From the NCBI GenBank assembly GCA_025935815.1, contig JAICUO010000002.1, positions 1 through 48,883 of the forward strand: a DNA stretch of 48,883 nt, given 5' to 3'. Below are positions 32,022 through 40,075 of this stretch, piece after piece; within the stretch, counting starts at the first letter, position 1, and every line of letters starts with the position of its first letter. This stretch comes from Streptosporangiaceae bacterium (GTDB lineage Bacteria; Actinomycetota; Actinomycetes; Streptosporangiales; Streptosporangiaceae). The position numbers and the translations under genes are program-made. The notes beneath the pieces were generated by a model, which was not told where the DNA came from, did not search any database, and was given only the letters and a program-made list of their open reading frames with translations.

Positions 32022-32875
32022 GGCTGGTCAGCTACGACGACGGCCGGGTGGGCTGCCTGGCCGGGGATCAGGTGATCCCGCTGCCGGCCGCCACCATGCG
32101 GGACGCGATCGCCGCCTGGGACTCCGGCACGCTGACGGTCCCCGGGCACGGGCACGCGGTCCCGCTGGGCGACGTGCGCCTGCGCGTGCCGGTCGCCGAC
32201 CCCTCCAAGATCATCGCCGCCCCGGTGAACTACCGGGACCACCAGGCCGAGATGAGCAGCGATGCCCAGGTCGGCGCGCTCGGCTTCTTCCTCAAGGCAC
32301 CGTCGTCCCTGCTCGACCCCGGCGGGACGATCCAGCTTCCCTATCACGACCGGCGCTTTGACCAGGAGGGCGAGCTCGCGCTGGTGATCGGGCGGACCGC
32401 CCGCCGGGTCAGCGAGGACGACGCGCTGGCTCACGTCTTCGGCTACACCGGGCTGCTGGACATCACCATGCGCGGCGGCGAGGACCGCTCGACCCGCAAG
32501 TCATTCGACACCTTCACCCCGATGGGCCCGGTCCTGGTCACCGCCGACGAGTTCGGGGACCCCGGCCGGGTGGACCTGCGCTGCTGGGTCGCCGGCGACC
32601 TGCGCCAGAAGGCCAGCACCCGCGACCTGATCTGGGGCGTGGCGCGGCTGGTCTCCTACGCGTCCTCGGTCACGACCCTCTACCCCGGCGACGTGATCAC
32701 CACCGGCACCCCGGCCGGCGTGGGCCCGATCGCCGCCGGCGACACCATCCGGCTCGAGCTGTCCGGCCTCGGCCTCAGCCTGACCGCCGAGGTGGCCGCC
32801 GACGAAGCGGTCGCCGCACCCACCTCCGGCCACGGCCGCGGCCCGGTCCCGCCCCCGCCGCCCGCGCGCCACTGA
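32018..32875 (+). CDS. Fumarylacetoacetate-hydrolase-family enzyme (fumarylpyruvate hydrolase-like)
   Basis: Predicted metal-dependent hydrolase or isomerase of 285 residues cleaving the ring-opened dicarbonyl acid. FAH-family motifs: IIAAPVNYRDHQAEM, FDQEGELALVIGR (metal Glu pair), GYTGLLDITM and TGTPAGVGPIAAGDTI. The N-terminal domain (residues 1-65) is the short FAH cap. The GTG start overlaps the dioxygenase TGA (GTGA). With gentisate dioxygenase upstream, the substrate is most likely maleyl- or fumarylpyruvate. No maleylpyruvate isomerase gene is nearby, so direct maleylpyruvate hydrolysis, or an isomerase elsewhere, must be assumed. Confidence 0.9.
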   Translation: MRLVSYDDGRVGCLAGDQVIPLPAATMRDAIAAWDSGTLTVPGHGHAVPLGDVRLRVPVADPSKIIAAPVNYRDHQAEMSSDAQVGALGFFLKAPSSLLDPGGTIQLPYHDRRFDQEGELALVIGRTARRVSEDDALAHVFGYTGLLDITMRGGEDRSTRKSFDTFTPMGPVLVTADEFGDPGRVDLRCWVAGDLRQKASTRDLIWGVARLVSYASSVTTLYPGDVITTGTPAGVGPIAAGDTIRLELSGLGLSLTAEVAADEAVAAPTSGHGRGPVPPPPPARH

Positions 32876-32907
32876 CTATCATCGAATAAAGATCTTGGTG
32901 CTACATG

Positions 32908-32936
32908 TTGTGTAATGCGATGGTAGCTGCGATAAT
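32908..32936 (+). promoter_or_regulatory. Candidate promoter of the DUF222-HNH gene
   Basis: TTGTGT (32908-32913) and GATAAT (32931-32936) are 17 bp apart in an AT-rich pocket between the FAH gene and the HNH gene. The ribosome site GGAGGTGA (33031-33038) lies 6 nt before the GTG start at 33045. Confidence 0.45.
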
Positions 32937-33044
32937 GGTGTCAGGTCCGATGTGAGCGTCGGCGTCAGCGCCGGATGCGAGCGCCTCCTGCGGCGGCCCG
33001 CCAGCCCCGGATCTCCGATTCCGCCCCCCGGGAGGTGACCTGGC

Positions 33045-34592
33045 GTGTGCACGTCCAACGATCAGCTGCCAGGCAATGCCCCGGAGGCGCTGCGGATGCT
33101 GGAATCCGCCTTGGACTGCCTCAACGGGCCGCTGACCGGAGAGCTGGCCGCCGGGGCGCGCGGCGAGGCGCTGGTGGCGCTGGCCCGGGCCCGCGCCAAG
33201 CTCGGCGCCGCCCGGGCGCGGGTGCTGTCGCGGTTCGACGCGGCGCGTGAGCACGACGCCGACGGGTACGGCAGCTCGCGGGCGTGGCTGGCAGCGCGGA
33301 CCCGGTGCACGCCCACGGCGGCGGGGGCGGAGGTGCGGCGGATGCGGCGGATGCGCCGGCATCCGGTCATCGCGGCCGCGCAGGCCCGCGGCGAGGTCAG
33401 CGAGTCCTGGGCTGCGGAGATGGCCGAGTGGACCCGTAAGCTGCCGGCCGAGTTCCGCGAGGGCGTGGACAAGCTGCTCACCGACACCGCCGCCGCCGGC
33501 GCCAACCTTGAAGACCTCGCGTTCGTCGCCGCCTATGAGCGATGGCGCTCCCAGCAGCCGGACCCGGATGGCGACGATGACGGGTTCGCGGACCGGTACT
33601 TGAAGCTGGGCACCACGATCGGCAACGCGGGCCGGCTGACCGGGGACTTGACGCCGGAGTGCACGGCCGCGGTGCAGGCGGTGCTGGAGGCCCTGGGCAA
33701 GAAGCGCGGCCCGGAAGATGACCGGTCAGAGCCGCAGCGGTTCCATGACTCGCTGCAGGAGGCGTGCGAGCTCCTGATCCGCGCGGACATGGTCCCCGCC
33801 CGAGCCGGGGCCGACACCCGGGTGGACGCGGTGATCTCGCTGGCCGAGCTGCTGGCCCTGCCGGGCGGCCCGGCGCTGACCGAGGCGTGGCTGGCCGCCA
33901 TGGCCGGCGAGCACGCCCACCTAGCCGGCAAGGACGCTGAGGCCGCCGCGTGCGACGCCATCGTCGCCCCAGTCGTCACGGGCCACCCCGACCTGGCTGT
34001 CGTGGATCAGATGATCGACGTCATCGCGGCCTTCCTGGACGCGGCCGAGGATGGCCGGGCACGCGGCGGGGGCGACCGGGCCAGGGCACTGTCTGCGCAG
34101 GCCCGGCAGGCGGTCCGCTACGCCATCGCCCGCCTCGCCGTCGACCTGGTCGCGGGGCCAGACCGGCTCGCCGCCATGCTCCGCCGCGGCCTCCTCGACG
34201 CCCCGTACAACTCCAGGTCCGTCATCCTCGACGTGGGCGTCAGCGCCAGTATCCCCGGCTCCATCCGCCGCGCGGTGCGACTGCGGGCACGGCATTGTGA
34301 GTGGCCCGGCTGCCGCAAGCCCCCCGCCCACTGTGATGTCCATCATCTGCGCCATCAGGTCGACGGCGGCGAGACATCTATGAGTAATTGCGTTCTACTT
34401 TGTCAGTTTCACCACGATATTTGCATTCACAGGTGGGGCTGGCGGCTCGTCTTGCACCCTGACGGGACTACCACCGCGTACGGGCCTCGCGGCAAGGTGC
34501 TGCACAGTCATGGGCCACCCGGCGGCAGCGGCCCGCCCGGCGATCACGGGCCGCCCGGCGATCACGGGCCGCCCGGCACCAGGGCGGCATGA
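33045..34592 (+). CDS. DUF222-HNH endonuclease (13E12 repeat family)
   Basis: Predicted nuclease-like protein of 515 residues of the DUF222/13E12 family, often multicopy in actinomycete genomes. The DUF222 helical region spans about residues 15-370. The HNH nuclease domain (about 415-475) shows RARHCEWPGCRKPPAHCDVHH, shown by HCEWPGCRKP and CDVHHLRH, then NCVLLCQFHHDICIHRWGW with the final His. The C-terminus is a collagen-like tail of GPPG units with a six-residue period. The DNA encoding the last HNH segment (about 34375-34435) is far richer in A and T than the rest of the gene. Biological role is unknown; DNA binding or cleavage is inferred from the HNH site. Confidence 0.9.
   Translation: MCTSNDQLPGNAPEALRMLESALDCLNGPLTGELAAGARGEALVALARARAKLGAARARVLSRFDAAREHDADGYGSSRAWLAARTRCTPTAAGAEVRRMRRMRRHPVIAAAQARGEVSESWAAEMAEWTRKLPAEFREGVDKLLTDTAAAGANLEDLAFVAAYERWRSQQPDPDGDDDGFADRYLKLGTTIGNAGRLTGDLTPECTAAVQAVLEALGKKRGPEDDRSEPQRFHDSLQEACELLIRADMVPARAGADTRVDAVISLAELLALPGGPALTEAWLAAMAGEHAHLAGKDAEAAACDAIVAPVVTGHPDLAVVDQMIDVIAAFLDAAEDGRARGGGDRARALSAQARQAVRYAIARLAVDLVAGPDRLAAMLRRGLLDAPYNSRSVILDVGVSASIPGSIRRAVRLRARHCEWPGCRKPPAHCDVHHLRHQVDGGETSMSNCVLLCQFHHDICIHRWGWRLVLHPDGTTTAYGPRGKVLHSHGPPGGSGPPGDHGPPGDHGPPGTRAA
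34535..34577 (+). repeat. 18-bp direct repeats encoding GPPGDH
   Basis: GCCCGGCGATCACGGGCC repeats at 34535 and 34553, with a partial third copy at 34571. The unit keeps frame and encodes the six-residue GPPGDH repeat at the C-terminus of the HNH protein. Copy number is likely to vary between strains. Confidence 0.85.
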
Positions 34593-34626
34593 CCCGCCAC
34601 CCGGCACTCCAACCGAACAAGCACCC

Positions 34627-34662
34627 GCCCGCGACCGGGTACTAGCGCGCCCGGTCGCGGGC
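34627..34662. terminator. Bidirectional hairpin terminator
   Basis: A perfect 13-bp stem, GCCCGCGACCGGG (34627-34639) and CCCGGTCGCGGGC (34650-34662), with a 10-nt loop. It lies between the convergent DUF222-HNH and peroxidase genes. No U-tract is present. Confidence 0.75.
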
Positions 34663-34691
34663 CTTCGCGGACGGCAGTTCCGTGACGCGGG

Positions 34692-36320
34692 CTACTGGCC
34701 GCGGCTGGTCGGGTCGACGCCGGCGAAGGTGAGCAGGTCAACCAAGCGGAAGTCGCCGGCCGCCCCGGATCGTCGCGGCAGCGTGGGGCGCCAGTTCGGG
34801 TTGGCGGCCAGGTAGGACGTCGGGGACAGTTGCAGCAGGCCGATGAAGACCTCGCCGACGATCCGGGCCCCGACCCCGGCCAGCGTCTGGCCGCCGGCCA
34901 CGACCTCGGCCTCTTTGAGCGCGTAGTACCACAGCGGGGTGCTGGAGGGCAGGCCGTGTCCGAACTGCTGCAACTCGGGGAAGTTCTCCGCCCACAGCGG
35001 GGCCACCCCGAGCGCCTGCGCGATGCTCTGGCCGGAAGGCATCGACCAGGTCATCTGGCGCAGCAGGTTGCGCTGCGCGAGCACCACCGGGGCGGGCTCG
35101 GTCCCCGGGGCGATCGTGTTCACGGGCAGGTGGAACAGCGGCGAGGAGATGTGGGTGTCGATGAGCTTGTTCCGCCGCAGGGCCGTCGTGAAGGTGCCGC
35201 CGAAGTCGAAGAACGTCTGCCAGCCGATGAACCGCCTCGGTGCCCGCGCCCCGCCGCGCAGGTCGACCGGGTCGGCCTGGCCGTCCCCGGCCGGGTCGAA
35301 GACGAGCCCGAAGAAGGCGGGCGCTCCGGTGGCGGGATTGCCGCCCGGGTCTCCGGCCAGGTTGGCGCGGTACGAGGGCCGGACCATGCTGTGCCCGAAC
35401 CGGTAGGCGGCCCCCTGGAATTCCACGGGGATGAACGCCTGGCCGAACGCGGGCCGGTAGAACCGCCGTCCATTGTGCAAGATGTCGTCGACCATCGCCT
35501 GCCCGATGAACAGCGGCAGGAACTCGTGCAGGATCAGCCACTGGTAATGCCACCGGACGAGTTGCTGGGCGGCCGCGAAAGCGCTGCCCGACTGTCCCCC
35601 GGCTCGCAGGAAGTCCACGACGCGGTTGTGGAAGAGCAAGAAGGCGGCCTGCAGCCCGGCGATCATCAGGTTCTCGTCGTTGCGCGGGTCGGCGATGATG
35701 GCCGTGTGGTCCGCCCGCCGGGGCAGGTCTTCGAAGAGGCCGCCGCTTTCCACGAGGAACTTGTCCTTGTCGGCCGGGTTGTACAGCGCGGGGCTAACCG
35801 CCGGGCCGCCGCCGTACACCGAGTCAAGGTCGAACGCCGGCGTCCGTACGTTGGGCGCCTGGGTTGGCTCCAGCGGCACGCCGAGCTTTGACGTCTGGTC
35901 GAACGTGATGTCGTGGTCGAGGAACTGGCCCATGAAGGTCGTCCCCGCCGTGTGGGTGGGGTTGTCGGGGTTGTTCGCGCTCAGCGCCGGGTTGGTCAGC
36001 AGGTTCACCGGGCCTTGATCCAACGCGTCCTTCGCGTCGAGGATCCCGCCGGGGCTGCCCATGGCCATGAGCGCCGACGGCAGCGTCGGAGCGTTCAGGT
36101 CGGCGAAGGCGGGGAGGTTGAAGATGCGGCCGAACCGGTCCGGCGATGTCGCCAGCCCGGCCGCCCGGGGGGTGAGGACCTCGGCGATGGCAGCCGCCGG
36201 TCGCATGGCCAGGGCACCTGCCGCGCCCACCCCGGCGCCCACCCCCGCCAGGAAGCCTCGTCGGCTGATGCGTTCCCGCGCCCGCGAATCGTGTTGCGCG
36301 CCGGTCTCTTCATGGCCCAT
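34692..36320 (-). CDS. Tat-exported haem peroxidase (animal-peroxidase family)
   Basis: Predicted exported haem peroxidase of 542 residues. The N-terminus carries a twin-arginine signal (RISRRGFLAGVGAGVGAAGA, shown by SRRGFLAGVGAG), so folding with its haem before export is expected. The peroxidase core shows TFMGQFLDHDITFD with the distal His, PRNDENLMIAGLQAAFLLFHNRV, shown by NDENLMIAGLQAAFLLFHNR, and YRFGHSMVRPSYR with the proximal His, as in the animal-type (cyclooxygenase/myeloperoxidase-like) bacterial family. It would use H2O2 to oxidise halides or organic compounds outside the cell. A strong hairpin lies in its leader. Confidence 0.92.
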   Translation of the reverse strand: MGHEETGAQHDSRARERISRRGFLAGVGAGVGAAGALAMRPAAAIAEVLTPRAAGLATSPDRFGRIFNLPAFADLNAPTLPSALMAMGSPGGILDAKDALDQGPVNLLTNPALSANNPDNPTHTAGTTFMGQFLDHDITFDQTSKLGVPLEPTQAPNVRTPAFDLDSVYGGGPAVSPALYNPADKDKFLVESGGLFEDLPRRADHTAIIADPRNDENLMIAGLQAAFLLFHNRVVDFLRAGGQSGSAFAAAQQLVRWHYQWLILHEFLPLFIGQAMVDDILHNGRRFYRPAFGQAFIPVEFQGAAYRFGHSMVRPSYRANLAGDPGGNPATGAPAFFGLVFDPAGDGQADPVDLRGGARAPRRFIGWQTFFDFGGTFTTALRRNKLIDTHISSPLFHLPVNTIAPGTEPAPVVLAQRNLLRQMTWSMPSGQSIAQALGVAPLWAENFPELQQFGHGLPSSTPLWYYALKEAEVVAGGQTLAGVGARIVGEVFIGLLQLSPTSYLAANPNWRPTLPRRSGAAGDFRLVDLLTFAGVDPTSRGQ

Positions 36321-36734
36321 GATCGCCGCCCGATTCTCGCCCGCCGCGCGGATCTCATCCGCGCGGCTGATCCGCTGCTGAAATTCCTCAACAGTTCAGA
36401 TGAACTAAACATGATTGGCAAGACCTAGTAGCGGATTGACGGTCATGATAGGAGCCGGTTCCGGGTGATCATTCGCGCTACCAGCCACTACTCCCACAGG
36501 AGGCGCGCGGCGACGCCACCTGACCACGCGAAAGTTACAGCCACCGTGGTTGACGGCGGCCACCCAGGGCATTGGTCCTGCCCGGTGGCCTGGAGGTCCG
36601 CTCCGCTAGAACCGGCCGGACTGGGCACGAGCGACACAACCGGCGCTGGGCATATCTGGTGTTAGCGTTATCGGCGGCGCCGCCGCCCCGCCCTACTCAC
36701 GGAAACCGCCTAGCCACGGGAAAGGAGGCAGGCC
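36321..36734. other. Gene-free interval between divergent peroxidase and DUF1537 genes
   Basis: There is no convincing gene in this 414-bp gap. It holds a perfect hairpin near the peroxidase start (36343-36367). An AT-richer stretch at about 36375-36435 is the best place for the minus-strand promoter. At the right end, AAAGGAGG (36721-36728) serves the kinase gene. Confidence 0.5.
36343..36367. promoter_or_regulatory. Perfect 11-bp hairpin in the peroxidase leader
   Basis: GCCGCGCGGAT (36343-36353), CTC, ATCCGCGCGGC (36357-36367). With a 3-nt loop it would fold strongly in the peroxidase mRNA, 23 nt before the ATG. It could be an operator or a translation-controlling stem. Confidence 0.5.
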
Positions 36735-38189
36735 CTGCCCGATACCCCGCCCTCCGCGACCGAGGTGCTGGCTGGTCTCCCGGGTCCCCGGCCCGACGAT
36801 GACCGCCTGCGCGCCTCCATCCGCGCGATGCGGGCCGCGGACGGACTGCTGCTGGGCGTGCTGGACGATGACCCGACCGGGTCGCAGGCGGTGCACGGCG
36901 TCCAGGTGGTGACCGCGCTGGAGGAGGAGGCGTACGCCGCCGCGCTGGCCGGCCCGGCCGCGACCTGCTTCGTGCTGACCAACACCCGCAGCCTGGACGA
37001 GCCGGCCGCCGCCGGGGTCAACGTCCGGGCGGCGCGGGGCCTGGTGTCCGTGGCCGAACGGCGCGGCACCCGCGTGCAACTCCTCAGCCGCAGCGACTCG
37101 ACCTTGCGCGGGCACGTGATGGCGGAGGTGGCGGCCCTGGAGTCGGTGCGCCGGGCGACGGCCGGCCGCGGGTACGACGGCGTGCTGCTCGTTCCGGCGT
37201 TCCTGGAGGCCGGGCGGCTGACCGCCGGCGACATCCACTGGGCCCGCGCCGGCGGCCGCCTGGTGCCGGTGGGCGAGACCGAGTTCGCGCGGGACGCCGC
37301 GTTCGGCTACCGCGCGTCGAACCTGCGTGACTTCGTGGCGGAGAAGAGCGGCGGCACGATCCGCCGGGATGACGTCGCCAGCATCGGCCTGGCCGACATC
37401 AGGCTCGGCGGCCCGGAGCGCGTCCGCGAGCTGCTGGCCGGGGCGCGGGACGGCAGGTGGGTCGTGGTCAACGCCACCGAGTACTCCGACCTGGAGGCGG
37501 TCGCCGCCGGGGTCCTGATCGCCGAGCGCGCGGGCTCGTCGTTCCTGTTCCGCACCGGCCCGTCGTTCGTGCGCGCGCTGGCCGGCATGGACCCGCGGGC
37601 GCCGCTGCGCAGCGCCGACATCTGGCCGGCGGGCGGGCCCCCGCCCGGCGGGCACGGCCTCGTGGTGGTGGGGTCGCACGTCGGCCAGACCAGCCGCCAG
37701 CTCGCGGCCCTGCGGGCTCGCGGCGGCATCGCCTCCGTCGAGCTGGACGTCCCCGCCGTCGTCGCCGGCCGCGAGGTGGCGGCCGACACGGCGCGGCAGG
37801 TGATCGCCGCGCTCCACGATGGCGACGTGCTGCTGTACACCAGCCGCGCGGTGGCCACGGGCACCGATGGTGCCGGGAGCCTGGCGATCGCCCGCACGGT
37901 ATCCGCCGCCTTGTCGCGGATCGCTGGCCAGGCGCTGGCCGCCCGGCCCGCCTGGATCGTCGCCAAGGGCGGGATCACCTCCCACGACATCGCCCAGCAG
38001 GGGCTCGGCATCCGCCGCGCCGAGGTGGCCGGGCAGCTGTTTCCCGGCGTCATCTCCCTGCTGCGGCCGCTGGACGCGGCGCCCGGGGCGATCGGCGTGC
38101 CCTACGTGGTGTTCGCCGGGAACGTCGGCGACGACGAAACCCTCGCCGACGTGGTGTCCATCCTCAACGGCGAGCGGGACGAGCGCTGA
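36735..38189 (+). CDS. Four-carbon acid sugar kinase family protein (DUF1537), probable CTG start
   Basis: Predicted cytosolic ATP-dependent kinase of the DUF1537 family, which phosphorylates four-carbon sugar acids such as threonate or erythronate. Key blocks are DDDPTGSQAVHG near the N-terminus, LTNTRSL, SRSDSTLRGH, VGSHVGQTS and IVAKGGITSHDIA with the nucleotide-binding region near the C-terminus. In frame after the TAG at 36711, only CTG 36735 and GTG 36765 can start it. AAAGGAGG lies 6 nt before the CTG, while nothing precedes the GTG, so CTG is preferred, giving about 484 residues. A dehydrogenase-like gene begins in the TGATG overlap at its end but is cut short. Confidence 0.88.
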   Translation: MPDTPPSATEVLAGLPGPRPDDDRLRASIRAMRAADGLLLGVLDDDPTGSQAVHGVQVVTALEEEAYAAALAGPAATCFVLTNTRSLDEPAAAGVNVRAARGLVSVAERRGTRVQLLSRSDSTLRGHVMAEVAALESVRRATAGRGYDGVLLVPAFLEAGRLTAGDIHWARAGGRLVPVGETEFARDAAFGYRASNLRDFVAEKSGGTIRRDDVASIGLADIRLGGPERVRELLAGARDGRWVVVNATEYSDLEAVAAGVLIAERAGSSFLFRTGPSFVRALAGMDPRAPLRSADIWPAGGPPPGGHGLVVVGSHVGQTSRQLAALRARGGIASVELDVPAVVAGREVAADTARQVIAALHDGDVLLYTSRAVATGTDGAGSLAIARTVSAALSRIAGQALAARPAWIVAKGGITSHDIAQQGLGIRRAEVAGQLFPGVISLLRPLDAAPGAIGVPYVVFAGNVGDDETLADVVSILNGERDER

Positions 38190-38230
38190 TGCGAGTCGGC
38201 TGGCTGGGGCTGGGTGCTCCGGCGCGAGCG
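38189..38230 (+). pseudogene. 5' remnant of an NAD-binding dehydrogenase gene (3-hydroxyisobutyrate dehydrogenase type)
   Basis: An ATG in the TGATG overlap with the DUF1537 stop starts the peptide MRVGWLGLGAP. This matches the N-terminal Rossmann GxGxxG strand of 3-hydroxyisobutyrate/four-carbon-acid dehydrogenases, the usual partner of DUF1537 kinases. The similarity stops within about 12 codons, and the minus-strand unknown gene ends at 38282. The gene therefore appears truncated, with the block to its right occupying its place. Confidence 0.6.
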
Positions 38231-38281
38231 CGGCGCGTCGGCCCCGGGGAAGATCCCCCCGTCGTCACCGGCTGCGGGACG

Positions 38282-39007
38282 TCAGCCGAGCAGGCCGGTG
38301 AGCGTTTCCCGCACGCCGGCGCCGTCCAGGGAGCGCGGCGCCAGCGCCGCGCGGTCGGCGGACGCCCGGGAGAAGGCGTGCAGCTTGCCGTCGTGGCGCG
38401 CCAGGACCAGGTCAGTGCTGGCCCCGGCGATCTCCGCCGACCCTCGCGTGGTGTAGCGGGTGACGGTAATGAGGGCGGAGCGCTCGGCCGAGGCGAGCAG
38501 GGCGTCGGGATCGGCCACCGCGCCCGGGCCGGCCTCTTCGCCCCTCGGCAGCCACTCGGCCACGAAGCGCAGGGCATCCTCGAGCGTGTACAGGCCCAGC
38601 TCGTGCACGCCGAGCGCGTCGATGCGGACCATCAGGCAGATTGGCTCGGGCTGGGGCAGCAGCAGGACCCGCCATGGCTCACCGGGCACCGTTCCGGTCG
38701 AGCGAGCGTCCAGGACGATCCGGGACCGCTGCTGGAACGCGACCGCGATGCCGAGGTCCCCGCGCACCTGCACCTGCTGGCCGGATGAGCCGGCCACCAG
38801 CAGCTGGCGGGCGGCTAGCGAGCGGACCGCCTCGGCCAGCACGTCGGCCGACGGCCGGGTTTCCAGGAAGTCCACGATCGCGTCCACGGCGGTCAGCTCC
38901 GCGGCGGTGTACGCGCCCAGCAGCACCGGCCCGGTGTCAACCAGGTGCACCACCGCCGAGACGAGGCCTTCCGGGACCGCCGCGCTGTTGGCGGCCGGCT
39001 CACCCAT
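38282..39007 (-). CDS. Unrecognised protein B of the zinc-hook ATPase block
   Basis: No family recognised. It encodes 241 residues, mostly helical at the N-terminus (VSAVVHLVDTGPVLLGAY) with a mixed alpha/beta middle (WRVLLLPQPEPICLMVRIDALGVHELGLY, shown by WRVLLLPQPEPICLM) and a C-terminal strand-rich part (LVLARHDGKLHAFSR). There are no catalytic motifs, signal peptide or membrane segments. Its ATG overlaps the stop of the upstream partner by 8 bp, so it is translated with it. The context (divergent Rad50-like ATPase) suggests an accessory subunit, but this is unproven. Confidence 0.75.
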   Translation of the reverse strand: MGEPAANSAAVPEGLVSAVVHLVDTGPVLLGAYTAAELTAVDAIVDFLETRPSADVLAEAVRSLAARQLLVAGSSGQQVQVRGDLGIAVAFQQRSRIVLDARSTGTVPGEPWRVLLLPQPEPICLMVRIDALGVHELGLYTLEDALRFVAEWLPRGEEAGPGAVADPDALLASAERSALITVTRYTTRGSAEIAGASTDLVLARHDGKLHAFSRASADRAALAPRSLDGAGVRETLTGLLG

Positions 39008-39917
39008 GGCCGCCCGCCGCTGCCCCCAGCAGTCCCTCGGGCATCTGCTCCCCCCGTTGTGCGAAGACCGCCGCGGCGGTCAGCGACGGTGTCTCGGTCA
39101 CCCACACCTCAGAGCTCCCGAACAGGCCCCGCCCGGCCCGCCCGGCCAGCGCCTGGCCGAGCTCGCCGGCCGGGTCCGCCCGCTGCGGGGGCGGGAACCG
39201 GGCGGCCAGGTCCCGTGACGCCGCGGTCACGTCATCGTCGGCCTCGATCTGGCGCAACGCCGAGGCCAGCGACTCCGCCACCGCGGGGGCCAGCGGCGTG
39301 GGGACGGCCACGATGGGCGACAGGTACATGGGGCGCCGCTCGGTCAGCCGGGACAGCCCCCACGGCCCGACGTTGCTGCGGGTCACCCGGTACACGAGGT
39401 AATCGACCAGGTGAAGCACGTCGGTGGGGCTGGGCAGCTTCCGCTTGCCGAAGGCGGCCGGGGTCTTCTCCAGTTGCACCCACGTGCCCTGCGCCGTCCG
39501 CCCGTGCAGCTTTTCCCGGACGACCTGCCCGCGCATCCCGATGTCGGGGTAGCGGGACTTGTCGATGTCACGGTGGTGGCTGGATATGCGCAGGTGGCTG
39601 ACCTGGTCGAACCGCCACTTCTGGTACAGCTTCGGATCATCGACCAGGACGTGCCCCCCGCAGAGCAGGTCATGCAGCTGCGGCACCTGCAGGCCGTGCT
39701 CCTCCAGGTCGGAGATGATCTCCGCTTCCTCCGGGCTCAGGCGCTTAGCCGCCGCGAGCAGGCCCTTGCGGTAGGCCTCGGCCCGCGCGGTGATCTCGAT
39801 CATCAGCTGGACCCGGGTCCGCTCCAGTTCGGCCCGCTGCTCGGCAGCCGTCCCCACCGGCCGGCGGCCGGGCCGCCCGGCTTGCCTGATGACCTGCAGT
39901 GCCTGCTTGCGGTCCAC
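39000..39917 (-). CDS. Unrecognised protein A of the zinc-hook ATPase block
   Basis: No family recognised. From GTG 39917 (VDRKQALQVIRQ) it has 305 residues; an open frame to 40025 is possible but crosses poorly coding sequence. Residues 20-90 form a charged helix pair (QRAELERTRVQLMIEIT, SPEEAEIISDLEEH). The middle is rich in His, Arg and Asp (ISSHHRDIDKSRYPDIG, HGRTAQGTWVQLEKTPA), and the C-terminus is Ala/Pro-rich. The RDIDKSRYPDIG block could hold a nuclease- or metal-type site, but no known motif is complete. It is the first gene of a minus-strand pair divergent from the Rad50-like ATPase. Confidence 0.75.
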   Translation of the reverse strand: MDRKQALQVIRQAGRPGRRPVGTAAEQRAELERTRVQLMIEITARAEAYRKGLLAAAKRLSPEEAEIISDLEEHGLQVPQLHDLLCGGHVLVDDPKLYQKWRFDQVSHLRISSHHRDIDKSRYPDIGMRGQVVREKLHGRTAQGTWVQLEKTPAAFGKRKLPSPTDVLHLVDYLVYRVTRSNVGPWGLSRLTERRPMYLSPIVAVPTPLAPAVAESLASALRQIEADDDVTAASRDLAARFPPPQRADPAGELGQALAGRAGRGLFGSSEVWVTETPSLTAAAVFAQRGEQMPEGLLGAAAGGHG

Positions 39918-40058
39918 GCTCCCAGTAGACCACGGGCCGCAATCGCCGACGAGCCCGGTGGGCAGCGCAGCGGGCCCGCGATCGACTGGCTGGACCAGCT
40001 CCGCCAGCCCTAATCGGCGCAACATATCGCAACAAGGTGAAGTGCGGTCACTCTATGT

Positions 40059-40075
40059 GATAGTTCGAGTATGTG
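40059..40075 (+). promoter_or_regulatory. Candidate -10 box and near-leaderless start of the zinc-hook ATPase
   Basis: GATAGT (40059-40064) lies 8 bp before the GTG at 40073, so transcription would begin at or next to the start codon. No ribosome site is visible, which agrees with a leaderless message. No clear -35 box was found. Confidence 0.4.

Noticed and set aside
34535-34577. Possible CRISPR-like repeat
   Set aside because: The repeats are in-frame coding units of a collagen-like tail with no spacers.
36465-36665. Short open frame of 66 codons in the peroxidase-kinase gap
   Set aside because: No ribosome site, mixed codon use and no recognisable motif.
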